From Orthonyx spaldingii (taxonomy: Eukaryota > Chordata > Aves > Passeriformes > Orthonychidae): a stretch of DNA of 64,000 nucleotides. A model generated the notes under the pieces. That model saw nothing but the letters and a program-made list of their open reading frames with translations, did no database searches and was not told where the DNA came from. This document shows positions 1 to 31,439 of this stretch, piece by piece. The DNA lies in the NCBI GenBank assembly GCA_013397795.1, contig VZTJ01004776.1, positions 56,111 to 120,110 on the forward strand, written 5' to 3'. A program made the translations under genes and the position numbers. Numbering within the stretch: position 1 is the first letter of the stretch; the number at the start of each line of letters is the position of its first letter.

Positions 1-360
1 AACTGCAAGTCATCTGTACTGTCCCATTAGTGCTGCTATCGTGAGTAGTTCTTAGTTGTTTTTATGGTGACCAATAGTGCATGACTAAGCAGAATGGTAC
101 CACCTTTTTAAGGGTCCGTAGATTGCAGCAATCCCTTCCTGGCAGGCCAGCTTTTCCTTGGCCATGTGCAGCACTGCTAGCTCTTCACCTTCTTTATCTG
201 CAGAGGTATGCATAGTAAATGCATAAAAATGCACAGAAGACAACTTTACAGCTCTTTCTTGGGCTGTTACTGTTGGTCTTGTTGCTTCTGCAGTGTTTGC
301 CTCGGTTTGTGTAGGTCATATAAACCAAACTTACAAGACTTTATTTCTATAAGAGATTTA

Positions 361-840
361 GAATCATAGAATACCCCAAACTGGAAGGGACCACAAGGAT
401 CATAAAGTTCAACACCTGGCGCTGCACAGAACATCCCCAAGAGTCACACCCTGTGCCTGAGAGTGTTGTCCAAAATCTTCTTGAACTCTGTCAGGTTTTG
501 TGCTGTGAACACTTCCCTGGGGAGCCTGTTCCAGTGCCCAGCCACCCTGTGGGTGAAGAACCTTTTCCTAATATCCAGCCTAAAACTTCCCTGACACAAC
601 TTCAGGCCATTCCCTTGAATCCTCTCACTGCTCACCACAGAGAAGAGATCAGTGTCTGCCCTTCCTCTTCCCCTCATGAGTTGCAGACTGAGTTGAGACC
701 TCCCTTCAGTCTTCTCCAGGCTGAACAGACCAAGAGACCTCAGCCACTCCTCACATTGCTTCTCCTCAAGGCCCTCCACCTTCTCAAGGCCTCTCTGCCT
801 TCACTTACACCACTCCTCGAGGATGGTTGTAGTTCTGTCA
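361..840 (-). mobile_element. CR1 LINE fragment, 3' end
   Basis: On the minus strand this reads as the C-terminal end of the CR1 ORF2 protein, including LGLFSLEKTEG, FRLDIRKRFFTHRV and HWNRLPREV, which are hallmark CR1 peptides. The left end (GAATCATAGAATA) is the inverted CR1 3' terminal repeat. It is truncated on its 5' (right) side, as most CR1 copies are. It is a dead copy. The right boundary is approximate. Confidence 0.88.
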
Positions 841-2226
841 CAAAAATTATGCAAGGCTGAATGACAGAATCAAAGAAGCTGAATAAGTGTGTGCTCTCCT
901 CTTCTGCCAGAAATACTTGGTTTGGAAGCAATGGTGCAGACCTGGGACAAAAAAATGAGGCAGAGAAGTGAGGGTGAAGCAGAAGAGTAAAGGACCTACA
1001 TTGTTATCCAGCCTCCCTTTGCAAGCCTTGCACTGAGTACTATGGAATGAGGCCTCCTACACTTGTAACATGTAGCTGTGCTCCAGAATATTTCGTTGTG
1101 AGTTTGGAAACTAATGTCATGGGGCCTGTGGAATAACATTGTAATCAAACATAATTACTCCCAGTTGAACTGCATGAGAGGAGACAGACAGCTGTGGAAC
1201 AGCATCCCAAATATGACTGTTCTATCACCTTGGCAGAGATAACATCCTTGCAATGATGTCCTTGCTCCAAGTGGTGAACTCAAGACTCTCACAGTCTGTG
1301 TTCTGCAGTCAGACACATGTTTTCTGCAGAAGCCACTACTACTTCCCATAACATCTGCTACAGAATTGAGGAGTGGCATTTGATGTTGTCAAAAAATAGT
1401 TGATATTTTGGTAAATATCAAGTAGGTATTTTTAAAAACATGATGTTTCATATCCCTTTTTTATTCAACTTTTCATAAGCATCCAGCAAAGCATCTGAAA
1501 AGGTGAAATAATGTAATGCAGACAAAATTACAGATTCACAGATACAACAGCATACACTAAATTAAATTTTCAATTTGCAGCTTAGCTAGAAGGGGATTTT
1601 TACAGGAAGGTGTTGACATAGACCTGAATTTTAGGGAAAAGACACATGTGACTTTAAGAACACATGCACAAAGAGAATCTCTCTCACACACATGAGATTC
1701 TCAATATTATAAAGAGCCCTAAAAGACTAAGGAAAAAAGCTTAGTTGATCATTAATATTTCTGAATTAGGTTATTTGAATGCATTCTGTTTTCAGAAAAT
1801 ATGTTATGATCCTGTTAAGCTTTAAAATACTTCTACCTAATTCTTGCATGACAAAACAGTCACAGCTGATTTATACTTTGGTAAAATAACCTAAGTTGCT
1901 GAAAATAAAAATCTATTATGGTTCTTAGATTATCAGAAAACTGCCACCTTAAAACTATACTAACAGATTCTCTACTATTATAGTGGCATGGCTGAACTAT
2001 AAGCCTGACCTTATGTACTTCTATGCATATAGCTGACAATTAGAACCAAATATGAACAAAATCACAGTTTTGTAGTGTTCAGGTTTTTATTAGTTCTTGA
2101 CAAATTTGCACTTCACAATATATCAAAACTGGCAGACACTGAAGTTAACAAAATGAATATACAAATAAACTAATTTTGTTTTGCAGTGAGATTGCAAGAG
2201 TCAGCCTTAACACAATCTGATTTTAG

Positions 2227-2285
2227 GATTTTATTTGATACTGATGTGATTTTATTTGATATTGATTTGATTTTATTTGATATTC
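2227..2285. repeat. 21-bp minisatellite, about 2.8 copies
   Basis: Two full 21-base units beginning GATTTTATTTGATA (2227-2247 and 2248-2268) are followed by a partial third unit (2269-2285). The units differ at only a few bases. Confidence 0.85.
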
Positions 2286-2807
2286 CTAGGGATTCAAGCA
2301 GAAGGTTTGTTCCACATGAGCTGTATTTCTCATCCATGGACCTGTCATCAAGCAGTTTTTCTTGGGTGAATAGATGTAATTAATCCGGAGAATTCTGCAT
2401 TGCTCCTGTTCAAGCCCAGAGTTTGGGACAGGCACATTCCATCCTTGTAGCATGTCTTTACTCAGTTTAGGCACTCTGATGTTCAATGACATGATTTACA
2501 GGGCAGAAATTTTTTTTGCTATGTAAATTCAAGAAGTGAATTGCAGCAAATATGGGTGTGTTATTCATTGTACTCACAGTTCAGTTTCTGCATGAAGGGC
2601 CTATTTTAATGTTACTTTTTGAAATATATGGGGAGCGTATCATCTCCATTCATATATGAACTTGGCAATAATTGAACTGTCATCTTCCTAAATTTACATG
2701 TTTCTAATGGCATGAACCAACCTGCTGAAACTACTTATTAATTTTGCATCCAAGTCTGAACAAGAAGACTTTCACCTTTTGCTATTTCTGGCAGTGCTGG
2801 GGCTTTT

Positions 2808-2833
2808 TGTTTGTTTGTTTGTTTGTTTGTTAC
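2808..2833 (+). repeat. (GTTT)n simple repeat
   Basis: Uninterrupted GTTT tetranucleotide repeat, about six units, directly visible. Confidence 0.9.
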
Positions 2834-4138
2834 AAACAAACCAACTTGCATTACTGCTCTTTTAAGAACCTTTGATAGCATTAGCCTTAGGCCCTTCAAT
2901 ACCCTTTTGTGAAATCTTATTTTAGTAATTTTTGATGCCCAGTATTGTTTTGGTCTTTTGCAGGTTACAAATGTGAGCATAAAACAATCCTGACTTTTTT
3001 CTGAGTATTACCACTGAAGACTCAACTGTTGTGACACTGGGAAACGCACATGTGACAGTCCTTCCAGTATGACAGAGTGGTTCCTGTATGGCAAAAGCAC
3101 AGCTTGAGAACAAGCAACCAGAATATGTTGTTTGCAAGATGGTAATATACTTCCAACAGAACAAGAATACTTTATTAAAATTTTCTGAGGTTAGATTAGT
3201 TTTAAGGCAAATATAGAGGCTATCTGCAAAAACCTCTATGAGATTTATATAGACAACAATTCAGCTTTTATCTTTACAGAATAATCACAGGTGGGATGCT
3301 GCTTATACATCAATTAAAATTTCTAAGCTTTTGGGCAGCTCACATATGTTCTAAACATCTTCATACATATGACATTAGGATTTGTGTTGATCTAATCAGT
3401 AATTATTGTATTGCTTTGTTGGTAAGATGTCATGCTCCTGGGGAAAAATGAAAGCTTCAGAGCACAAAAAAATGGCAAAGAGTGTTCTGTACCTTTATTT
3501 TACTTACACATCTGTCCTTTTTTAACACAAGGAAACAGTGAGGAGATAACAGCAATTTGGTTATTCCTAAAAAAGTGACAGGAAAGGTACTCCAGGTCCT
3601 GGTACTACAAAGAAATGAAAGTGGAATTTTTGCCTTTGGAAAAGAAAAAGAAAAGCATCCCAGATCTAAAAATGTAGACATCTACAGCCTAGCTAATTGC
3701 AGCTGGTCCTTATAATTTCAACATTTAAAGTGTTATACATGTGATCACACAGACTGTGTTCCAATCAGAAAAGAAAATCATTTCAATATACAGCAGTGGT
3801 TTCTGACAAAGGAAATAATCAAATTAAGTTGAACTACTCACATTTTGCATAGGCTTTGACATCATATTGCACAGATAATATTTACCATGAAACTCCTAAA
3901 CTTTTCTTGCTTTATACTACTTATTTCAGGAGCTGGTGATCTATAAGAACATATTTACATAAATATAATGTTTCTTCCAGCACTGTTCAATATTTAACTC
4001 TGTAAACTTGTACAGTTCTGTACCTCAGTTGCATGTGCAGAAATTACAGTAGTAGTCATGTCAGACTTCTCTTTCAAACTATAGGCTTTAAATTAAGCTT
4101 TTATTTTTCTCTTTTTATCCAGCACTGTACTTTACACA

Positions 4139-4236
4139 TTCCAGTGAAAGGTCTCCTTGCCCATGGCAGAGAGGCTGGCACTAGGTGATCTTTAAGGTCT
4201 CTTCTAACTCAAAACATTGTATTATTCTATGATATA
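4139..4236 (+). mobile_element. CR1 LINE 3' terminal fragment
   Basis: About 100 bases resemble the CR1 3' UTR on the plus strand: 'CTTGCCCATGGCAGAG..GGCACTAGGTGATCTTTAAGGTC' layout ending in ATTATTCTATGATA, the degenerate 8-mer tail. It has no coding content. Confidence 0.8.
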
Positions 4237-7200
4237 TCTGGTTCTTCCCGTTAGTTAAGGACTAATTAGTACAACTACATTGCTTGCACAAGCCAGGAGA
4301 CACATCATCCCTATAATGACTGTAACATGTACTTTTAAAAACAGTGTAAGCAGGGGGGAGAAAATTAGGAGAAGGGAAATGAGTCCAGAACCCCTGAGGT
4401 TACAAGGCTTGGAGTATGTGTGTGTGCCTGTATGTTGATACTATGGAGATCCTTAATAATTGCTTTGTAAAAGCTTGACCTTGTGACAAGAATTAGGCTC
4501 TCAAGGACCTCCTTAATATCCCAAGGTTAATGGTTGCTAACAGTCTTTTGTATCTCCCCACCCTCATTAGGGGTGGATTTGTCCAGCATTCTTTTAGGGG
4601 TACATGGCTCATTAAGGCTTTTTTTCATTAATCTGCTCCAAATTGGTCTTGAAATGATCCCTTCTTTCCACTGCAACTGACTTAGGAGCTGAATTATCCC
4701 TGACATTTGCTCCTTTCGGCAGGATCTTAGTGAGAGGGTACCATGGATCAAGGGGTTTATGGTGTTAAAATTCATGCATTACTCGGGCTTAAAAATGACA
4801 GAACTGCCTGATACCATTGTTTTCCTGAGTTTTTTGTCATTTGCATTTTTCATTTAAAAAGTGTGATATACAGAATTTAATGATTCTGATTATATCACTA
4901 GCTTGACTGAAAACATGTTTTCGTATATGAAAATTCCTATTTAGTTTGCTTATGCTTTGATAGCAATTGATTTAATCCGGACTCTTGGAAATTTTAAAGA
5001 CTTACTTTCAGTTAGGTTTTAGTGTATTCAATCTGGTTGAAGATTTTTCTTTACATTCCCTGTCTGAACTACTTTAAAATAATTAAAATAAATCACAAGA
5101 TGAGGGTTGTTATTTTCTAAAGAGTTATTAATCTCATTTAAATCAATTAGTTTGAATGAAGACTTGTGGTAACAATAATTTTACAAGATACCACTTTTAA
5201 ATTTTATTGCTTTCAGCACAGAAACTAAAGTTTGATATTTTCTGTGCCAGTAAGTGAAATTGCTTGTTCCTTGTCGTGAATGCTCATGAAGGCAAGAACA
5301 CATATGAAATTGGCTAGATACAGAGAATGAATCCTCCAGTTGAAATGCTCATGTCCTAGGAAGAATATTTAAAACTTATACAGGTTCTGAAAGCCATTAA
5401 TTCAGAGAAGCCTGAAAAAGCTCTATATTTCTTTAATAATAAGAAGAAAAAAGTAAAAGGCAGTCTTAGTGCTGATTGCAGCCTAAGGAGAAAACATGTA
5501 TTAATTGAGAGCTTTTAATATGCATAAAGGCACTGGCAAAACTGAAATCATTGGTGTCTAATTTTTACTCTTTTAGCTTATTCTCTGTAGCTAAAAGCAT
5601 TTAATAATCAATAATATCAATTGTTGGAGCAATTCTTCTGGAATAAAGAGTTAGTTCAGTGGAATTTGAAGCAGGCTAGTAAGCCTGGTGTCAGAGCAAT
5701 TTGAATGGCTTTTGATGAAGAAGCAGAAGGCTAGACAGTATAGAAAACAAATTTCCTCTTCAAATCTGCTGCCTTATTTTCAAAACTGCTGTTAGTGAGT
5801 GATTTAATTGATTCTGTAACATATTTACATGCAGTTGGACAATTGCATGATATAGGCTGCCGACTTTTCAAATGACATATGTAAAAGGCCCATGACACTG
5901 ATTCGGGAACTGTGACTTATTTTTCACCGTGTACCAAGGCCTCGAAAAATTGTATTTGTTCAATCAAAGATTTAACAAGTGTCTGAGTGCTTGCTGACCC
6001 TCTAGTTCTCACGCTGGGCTTACATGTTTTGCTGATGAAGCCACTACCACTGGCTGGATGCTTCAGTGGCATAAAAAATGTCATCATCTTTCCTGACTGC
6101 TGTGTTGGTAAATACAATAAGAGCCTCGTAGGCCATATACTCACCACCTGTGAGGAAAGACATTTATTTAACTTGGGTTTTCCAGGGGACATTGAGAAAT
6201 GTAGAGTAGCATCCCACTAAGGCAGACAATAAATCAACAAAAAGATTTGCTGTTCTGTGTTGTTCCAGCACAGAGGAAGGATTTAAAAAAAATACCATAA
6301 AAGCCACAAAGAATTTATGTCAGGTGAACACTTGAAGTTAACAGACCGTAATGATAATGAATACATCCACTAGAGAAGGAAGAAAGAAAACAATTAAGAT
6401 AGCAACATCACAAAAAAAAATTAAATTATGTATGTATATCTCTTGTCTTCAGAGACTAAATAGTTATAGATTAAGAGCTAAAAACAACAGTTTCTTTACA
6501 TGTGGAGATAGATGGAGAGACCCAAGGGCAGCCTAACCTAGCCTGCTAAAATAAGTAAACTCTGTTTCTCCAGTTTCATGTATTTCCTTCATATTTCAAG
6601 AGAAATAATCTTTGCCTCCATAAGGTTTTGAGTCATGTCTGGTTCATTCTCAAGAAAGCTGCCTTGCCTTAGTCACCCTTAGTCACCCTGCTTCCTCAGG
6701 GAACACATTACTGCAATTACTCCTTCACTCTCCGTATTATGAAATAGCCATCTACCTTCTGATTACTTTTTCACTGACCCAGTGGACACAAAGTTAAGTG
6801 CTTAGGATGCACTGCTCTGTATGGCTGAAAACAGGCACTTCAGGTGGAATTTGTTTCTGGACACATACCAGCATCAGACCACGGTGAGTCAAACCTCCTC
6901 AAATGATCCCTGTTATGGATTTGTTTCCTGCACACTTTGTACAAATCATCTTTCAAAAGAGAACATCACTTAATATGGAAAGAAAAGAAAAAAGGGCAAT
7001 TTTCTGATATTAACTGGTAAATGCCAGCTTCATAAACATCAATTTGCAGCCTCTTGAGCTTTCAGTGAAGTGCAAGAGCTCACTTTGTGTTTAGCTGTGT
7101 CTTTTTACACAAAAGGTCCATAGCAGGAGGAGAGTGTAATGTGATAATGTAAATAACAGCATAACAGCAGTGTCAATAAAGACTCCTGGAGTTGCTCTCC

Positions 7201-8824
7201 TGGGTCTTCCATGTGATACACTTCTTTTTGCTAAATAATCTGTGATTATGGTTCTTACACACATGAACAACTTCTTTCAACTTAAATATTCCCCTCCCCT
7301 TTTTTAAAATGAGTTCTCCTGTTAGATAGATGTTATTTTCATCTTCCCACTGCACCATAAAAATGGGAAAAGTCTCCTGAACATAAATGCTTTTACTCTC
7401 CCAGTCCATATCTCCCTCCTCTTCTTGATGGGCATGAAATAACCACCAGTTAAGACAGTTAAAGCCCTTGTAAAACCCATTTCTTCACTTAACTGTTTCA
7501 AATGACTAAGCCAGGAAACACAGCTGGCCTTTATTACACAGCTGTGGCATCACAGGAACATCGAGAGAAATGGAAATTTCTTACCAGGGCTTGCCAGCAC
7601 TGCCTTTCTGCAGCACAAGGTTTCTCGTGGCTGCATCTTTCTGCACACAGCCATCTGAAACTTGGGAACTGGGGAACTCAGTCTGACAGCATCCACCTCG
7701 GCTCCAGGAAAAGCTGATGGCAGTAGAAAAGTGTGCTTACCTCAGACTTTGGAATGAACTGGTAATTGCAAGTTTGGCCTGAAAGGAGCATTCTTTTCCT
7801 TTGAGTGTTTCTCAGAGTTTACATCACACCACTCTCCATGCAACTGTGAAAAGCAGCAGCATGCCTGGGCAGCTCACACAGGCATTTCTGGCAGTGTTAC
7901 GTTTTTATTTTGAAAATACCTCAAATGTGTCTTTCCAGGAAACAAAGCCCAATTCTTGTCACTGAAAATTATTTTTTTCAAAAGTAGACGTCTTAAAAAC
8001 TGAACAGGAGTTAAATTCTAACTCTGTAAGAGTTGAATATTGTTGATTTGTTTTTTATGAATAGTTTCTTAATAAGTTATTTTGTCCCCTGTGAGTATCT
8101 GCTAATCTTTAACTCTTTCCAAGACTCTGCAAATGAATGAAATTACTGCTCTAAACTTTTGTCAAAATGTCACCAGCAAAACTGTGGTGGATGCAAACTG
8201 TCATGATCGATCCTTTGGCAAGCTTACTGCATTACTAAAGACTTTTTGAGAGCCACATGAACCCAGTACACTCCCCAAATGTCAAAACCCTTCTTGCTCT
8301 CTTCCTAGCTGGAAGGCCTGCCCCAAAATACTGGAACACCTGGCTGCAGGAAATCTGCTCTCACACTTCATCCAAATTCAGCCCTGTGAAGAAGGCAGAA
8401 ATTTGATGCTTTTGCCTCCTGGGATGTAGTTTCAGTCTCTCTGAGTATTTCTTGGAGTGGAAACAAAGCAGAAGAGCTGCCAGAATCTCCAATCCAAGGA
8501 AAACTTGTGATGCCACTGCTGTTTTAGCATTACTGATGGTTAAGCAGTATGTTTGTAGCAGTCCTTTGAACCAAGCTGGAAGCAGCTGAGTGTGTGTTAA
8601 GGCATCAGTGTGAGGTGACACAAATAAAAGACAACTCTTTTGAATGCCAGTCTGTCACCTGAACCATTAAGCTATCACTCCACCTTTCTGTACCTACTTT
8701 GCACGATCAGTGCTTAAAACCTGAAAGTCCTTGTTATACAAGTGACAATTGCTTGCAGACCTTTTATCATAACCTTTTTACCTCTTTTCCTCATTTTTTT
8801 GACTAAGCTTTTCTTCTTATTTAG
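4237..8824. other. intergenic, no gene seen
   Basis: Low-GC sequence. Short open frames exist on both strands around 5917-6220, but none shows a recognisable domain or splice context. I looked here on the plus strand for the penultimate exon of ABCG2, expected to encode an LRTIASWLSWLQYFS-like segment, and did not find it. Confidence 0.45.
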
Positions 8825-8987
8825 ATTTACTGGAGAAGAATATTTGAATGTACAAGGCATCCAAGTGATTCCTGTGGACATGGAAGAATTTCTTCAAAAA
8901 CCTCTTATTCCAAACATATATCTCAAACGGCACTTCCTGAAGAAACCTTCCAATGTCAGCAATGGTACCACATACACACAGTATTAA
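8825..8987 (+). pseudogene. ABCG2-like last exon, degenerate
   Basis: A pyrimidine-rich tract and TTTAG acceptor at 8821-8824 open a frame reading TGEEYLNVQGI, then YLKRHFLKKPS, then stop at 8985-8987. ABCG2, an ATP-binding-cassette half-transporter, ends with TGEEYL..QGI, a last membrane helix and YLKLLFLKKYS. Here the middle does not match in the same frame: the next frame gives PWTWKNFF, close to PWGLWKN, and the segment is about six codons short. The Cys just before TGEEYL, which forms an intramolecular disulfide in human ABCG2, is Phe. An AATAAA follows at 9052-9057. In mammals ABCG2 converges on PKD2, as this exon does. No other ABCG2 exon is seen in the window, so it is either a decayed true 3' end or a stray duplicate. 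Confidence 0.5.
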
Positions 8988-9051
8988 GTAAATTAGAGTT
9001 CCCACATCCCCCACACTGTGACTTTTATAGTGCTAAAAGCTTAATATACAT

Positions 9052-9057
9052 AATAAA
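9052..9057 (+). promoter_or_regulatory. AATAAA after the ABCG2-like exon
   Basis: Canonical hexamer 65 bases after the stop of the ABCG2-like frame. It could serve as that exon's poly(A) signal, but AT-rich DNA makes chance occurrence likely. Confidence 0.35.
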
Positions 9058-9580
9058 CTCAGTATGTATGTATTTCATTAAAGATTGAGATGGATTTACA
9101 TTAATAATTCAGTTTTCATTAATAGAGTATACTTTCAAGCTGGTGAGACACCTGTCCAGAGAGAACTATGGGTCTTACATGTGAGCCTGGGCTTTCCAAG
9201 CACTATTCAAACCCTCCAGATGCTGTAGTATTCCCTCCCGAAAAAAGGGAAAAAATAAAGGGGAATTAAAAAAAAAAAAAAAAGTTAAATTACACAGCAG
9301 TGATGAAGAGACAGTTACTAGCAGTGGGAGTTGCTACGTGAAATAGCAGAAAGCAGACCTGTGCATTTGCAGAAACACAAATCTGAAAAAGTGTTTAAAA
9401 AAAGGACTGTTTGGGCAGTGAAGCAGTAGGAACAGCTCAGTCCTCAGTGTTCATTTATACCCTCTACTCCCTTTATTAGGTAATCTGAGAATAAGGTATG
9501 AGAAAAGTAACACAAATAAAATGTGGGATTGTTCAGGTTTCATCATAAACAAACCAAATGTAGGGCACAATGTTTGCTTT
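9058..9580. other. intergenic spacer between convergent 3' ends
   Basis: Contains an A-rich tract with a run of about 16 A near 9268-9284. No gene signal is seen. It separates the ABCG2-like exon from the inferred PKD2 3' end. Confidence 0.4.
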
Positions 9581-12120
9581 GTAGATTATATAAATTGTTT
9601 ATTAGGAAGTAAAGTGCTCAGTTTTACAGATCAATTGCACATTCTTGATTGTTGTAGAAGACTTGCATAATTAACAGCTTCCTAATAAGACCAAACACTG
9701 TACATTACTATGCAAAAACCATACCTTTGTAATAAGTGACAAATGGTATTATAATCTAAAACTGAAAAATGCATCAATAAAATGTTTTTAACATTTGTCA
9801 AGTGTCAATGCACTAACTGCAAGGCCAACTGTCAACACACATGGGTACCCCATGGAAACTTACTGCACTTCAAGATGAAGTTTGTTATCAAGTAACGACA
9901 CGTTACAGAAATACACCGCAACAAATACAGCTGTTAATGCAAACGTTTTCATAATAAACATATAGTACAAATAAAGGTGAACCACGTGACTGAATTTACA
10001 TTTTGAAAGACACATTTTGGATATGAATATAAAGACAAGGCTCTGTATATGTAAATTGCTTTGGTATCGTATTTTCTAATTTCCTTGCATACCAGCTGGC
10101 CATGTGTATAGCTGGTGTTTCTTTTTGGTCTGTTTGTTTACAGTCAGAAATGCAATTCAACACTGAAAAGCTTTCCTCAGAAAGGTTTCTGAGGTATAAA
10201 ACCTTTCAATCAAGGCAAGAGAGAGCTTAATCTGAATGCCCTCATCCTACACAAATGCCCTACCCACTGTGCTGTGAACTGTTTGGGCAAATTCATGAGG
10301 ACTCCTGTGAAAGGGTATGAATTTCTTCCTAACACAGGACAAAATAACCCACAGAAGAACCCACACAAGAATCACAACCCATTCTCCCACATCATTCTGT
10401 TCCCGAGACACAGCTACTATGAAATTCCAACACTGACTTTCCTCCTCTTCCACCTTACATTATTAGGTTTCTGTGCGTATGGTTTCTCATAAAAATGGAA
10501 AGGCACAAAGTCTATTTAATCTTAGCAAATTCTCTGGTTAGAGGATAGGCATTCTGAGCCACTGCATATCCAGGCAGTGCCAGTGCAAGAATATATGGAA
10601 CATGGAAGCGTTGTGTAAGCAGGGCTCCCACAAGAATGAAGAGCTAACAACTGCTTGGTAAAACAAAAGGCACCAACATAATACATGCTACTTATACTTT
10701 GTTAAACTGGCATTTTTTCCTCCATATACCCTACCAGTAGCTGAGATGTGATTGAATATGTAGCTTTCCATTATCCTTTTCACCAGCTCTGAGTCTTTAA
10801 ACAAAAGACAAGTGCCATTTTCAGGAAAAAGGCACAGTTGACAGTCTCCCTCCTAAACCAGCATTTCACATATGGAAACATATTGCTAGGCAAAACTTCA
10901 AACACTGCCTCAATACCCTCTATAGGAATACAATAGAATTTCAATGTTGCATCTCCTCTCAAAAGTAAAGCTTGTGTGACAAAGAAAGCAGAGGGAATTT
11001 AATACAAAACATCAGTGATTATACTACAGACACCTTCCCAAAGGAATCCTGTCTTGCACCTCAGCAGAAAAGTCTATGTAGAAATGTACCTAATAATTTT
11101 ACAAGCAGTTCAGTTAAATGTAAATACAGACCACACAGTTGAGATGTGATTAGAACTTCACATAGCACAAGATCAGATTTTCGCAACTGTCAGAAACTTC
11201 TCTGCCCCCTTCCCTGTCACACCCAAGGACAACCTAGTGGTTTTCAATTTTGTGTGCCTTAAAATAATGTATTCTCTGCAAAGTAGCTGTATTTATCTAA
11301 GAACCTCTGGAATGTTTATGCCAGAAACACTTAAACCATGAAAACATAGCATTAAAAAATGGGCAGTTCACAACATAGCTGAAAATTATTTTGTTAGTTG
11401 GGTGTAAAGAGACAGTTCTCATATACTTCTTCCAAAATGCTAATTATAATGCACTCAGTTTCTACCACAGAATTATGTAATTTATAAATTACATAATTGT
11501 ACAAACTAAGTGCATTTTCTTCAGCTTAAAGAAACGTAGTACTTTTCAAAACAGGAAAAATAGAGTATTTTAAGTTAAGTAAAATATTAGTATACCAAGA
11601 ATAACTCAGAAAGACAAGTAGAAACTAAAAACAACAAGTGCTGTTTTATCTGTCAGCTGTTATAACGAATAAGACAAACTGATGCCATCTTATTTTAAAA
11701 TTTGTTTTTAAAAGCCTTTAAAATTTGTATTTTCGAAGAGGAAGCAGAAAATTAATAGCCTTTTCTTTTAGTGTGCCAGCCACTGCACATTATTTTGTCT
11801 GAAGCTTTCTCCCGTCATGCAAGTGTTCTCAATAATACTTTTATGGAATCACATTTCTGTCCCTGTAGACTTTGTCCCACCTGATATCCCTTCAGTTTCC
11901 TGCATTTTTGTTTCCAAGGCTGCCACTCTCCCTGCTGGCATTACACATGGCTTATACAGGCCTGAAAATGATTTATGGAGTGAATATTTACTTTTTCCCA
12001 CCAGTGAAAATTGTTCTCAGTGGTCAATCACAACAATCCCCTCATGCCAGGGAACAGTGCTGGGGTATTTGCTGGCTGAATACTGACCGGTAACATTTGG
12101 AATCACCTACAAAGCTTAAC
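9581..12120 (-). other. PKD2: PKD2 3' untranslated region (inferred)
   Basis: From the PKD2 stop codon leftward there is no further PKD2 coding sequence for about 2.5 kb, up to a minus-strand AATAAA at 9598-9603. Human PKD2 also has a 3' UTR of about 2 kb. The extent is inferred from the signal alone; an earlier or variant signal could be used instead. Confidence 0.45.
9598..9603 (-). promoter_or_regulatory. candidate PKD2 poly(A) signal
   Basis: TTTATT on the plus strand is AATAAA on the minus strand, followed by an AT-rich stretch. I noted no other minus-strand AATAAA between here and the PKD2 stop. Confidence 0.45.
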
Positions 12121-30689
<18,569 letters not shown>

Positions 30690-30789
30690 NNNNNNNNNNN
30701 NNNNNNNNNNNNNNNNNNNNNNNNNNNNNNNNNNNNNNNNNNNNNNNNNNNNNNNNNNNNNNNNNNNNNNNNNNNNNNNNNNNNNNNNN
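30690..30789. other. assembly gap (100 N)
   Basis: Exactly 100 Ns, a conventional placeholder for a gap of unknown size. It sits in the most GC-rich stretch and removes part of PKD2 exon 1. Open frames drawn across it have no meaning. Confidence 0.99.
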
Positions 30790-31186
30790 CCCGGCCAGCC
30801 GCACCTGCCGCCTGCCATCGGCCCCGCCGCCGCCCCTTCCCCGCCCTCCGGCGGAAAGCCCGGAGTACGGAGGGAGACGTAGTCGCCCTGGCTCCCAGCG
30901 GGGGCGGCGGCCGGACCTCCTTCCCGCCCTCCTTCTCCTCCTGCCACGCCTCCCTCCCCTCTCCAAGGCAACTCCGCACCGCCCCTGCGGTAGCGGTGCT
31001 GGGGTCGGCGCTGGGTGTTTGGAGTCCCGCTCATCCTCGGTGAAAGCAGAAGAAGGCCTCACGAAAGGGTTGTATTGGTTACATTTGTGGGGAACAGCGG
31101 TTTCACATCATTTTAAGAAGAATTAAAGTTTCCCCTACCTGGCCCCAGTCCCAGTGAACAGTAACGTAGGTACAGCGTTTTGAGGT

Positions 31187-31192
31187 TTTATT
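31187..31192 (-). promoter_or_regulatory. SPP1: SPP1 poly(A) signal
   Basis: AATAAA on the minus strand, about 250 bases after the SPP1 stop codon. It implies a short 3' UTR ending near 31165. Confidence 0.65.
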
Positions 31193-31439
31193 TAAGTCCC
31201 GTTACAGCAAAACACAGCCCGGCAGCGCAGAGAGCAATGTGCCCGAGGGGCGACCCTTGCCCGCCGTGTCCCACAGCCTCCGCCGGCACTGCCCCAGGGG
31301 CCACCGGTCATGGACCACGGCAAACCTCAAAAGTCACCACGCGAACTACATTAACAAACAGTTCCCCGAAATGAAGCTACTCTCCGCTTCTCTTAGGCAG
31401 GGATTGAAAAAGAAGGGAAATATTTTTTTTTTTCTCCCT

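Larger units (their letters stand above)
841..4138. other. intergenic, no gene seen
   Basis: AT-rich DNA with stops in all frames. It holds a (GTTT)n stretch near 2810-2832 and a short minisatellite listed separately. I recognise no exon, RNA gene or conserved protein segment here. Confidence 0.5.

Noticed and set aside
5917..6220. Overlapping open frames on both strands
   Set aside because: I tested these for ABCG2 or other transporter motifs and found none.
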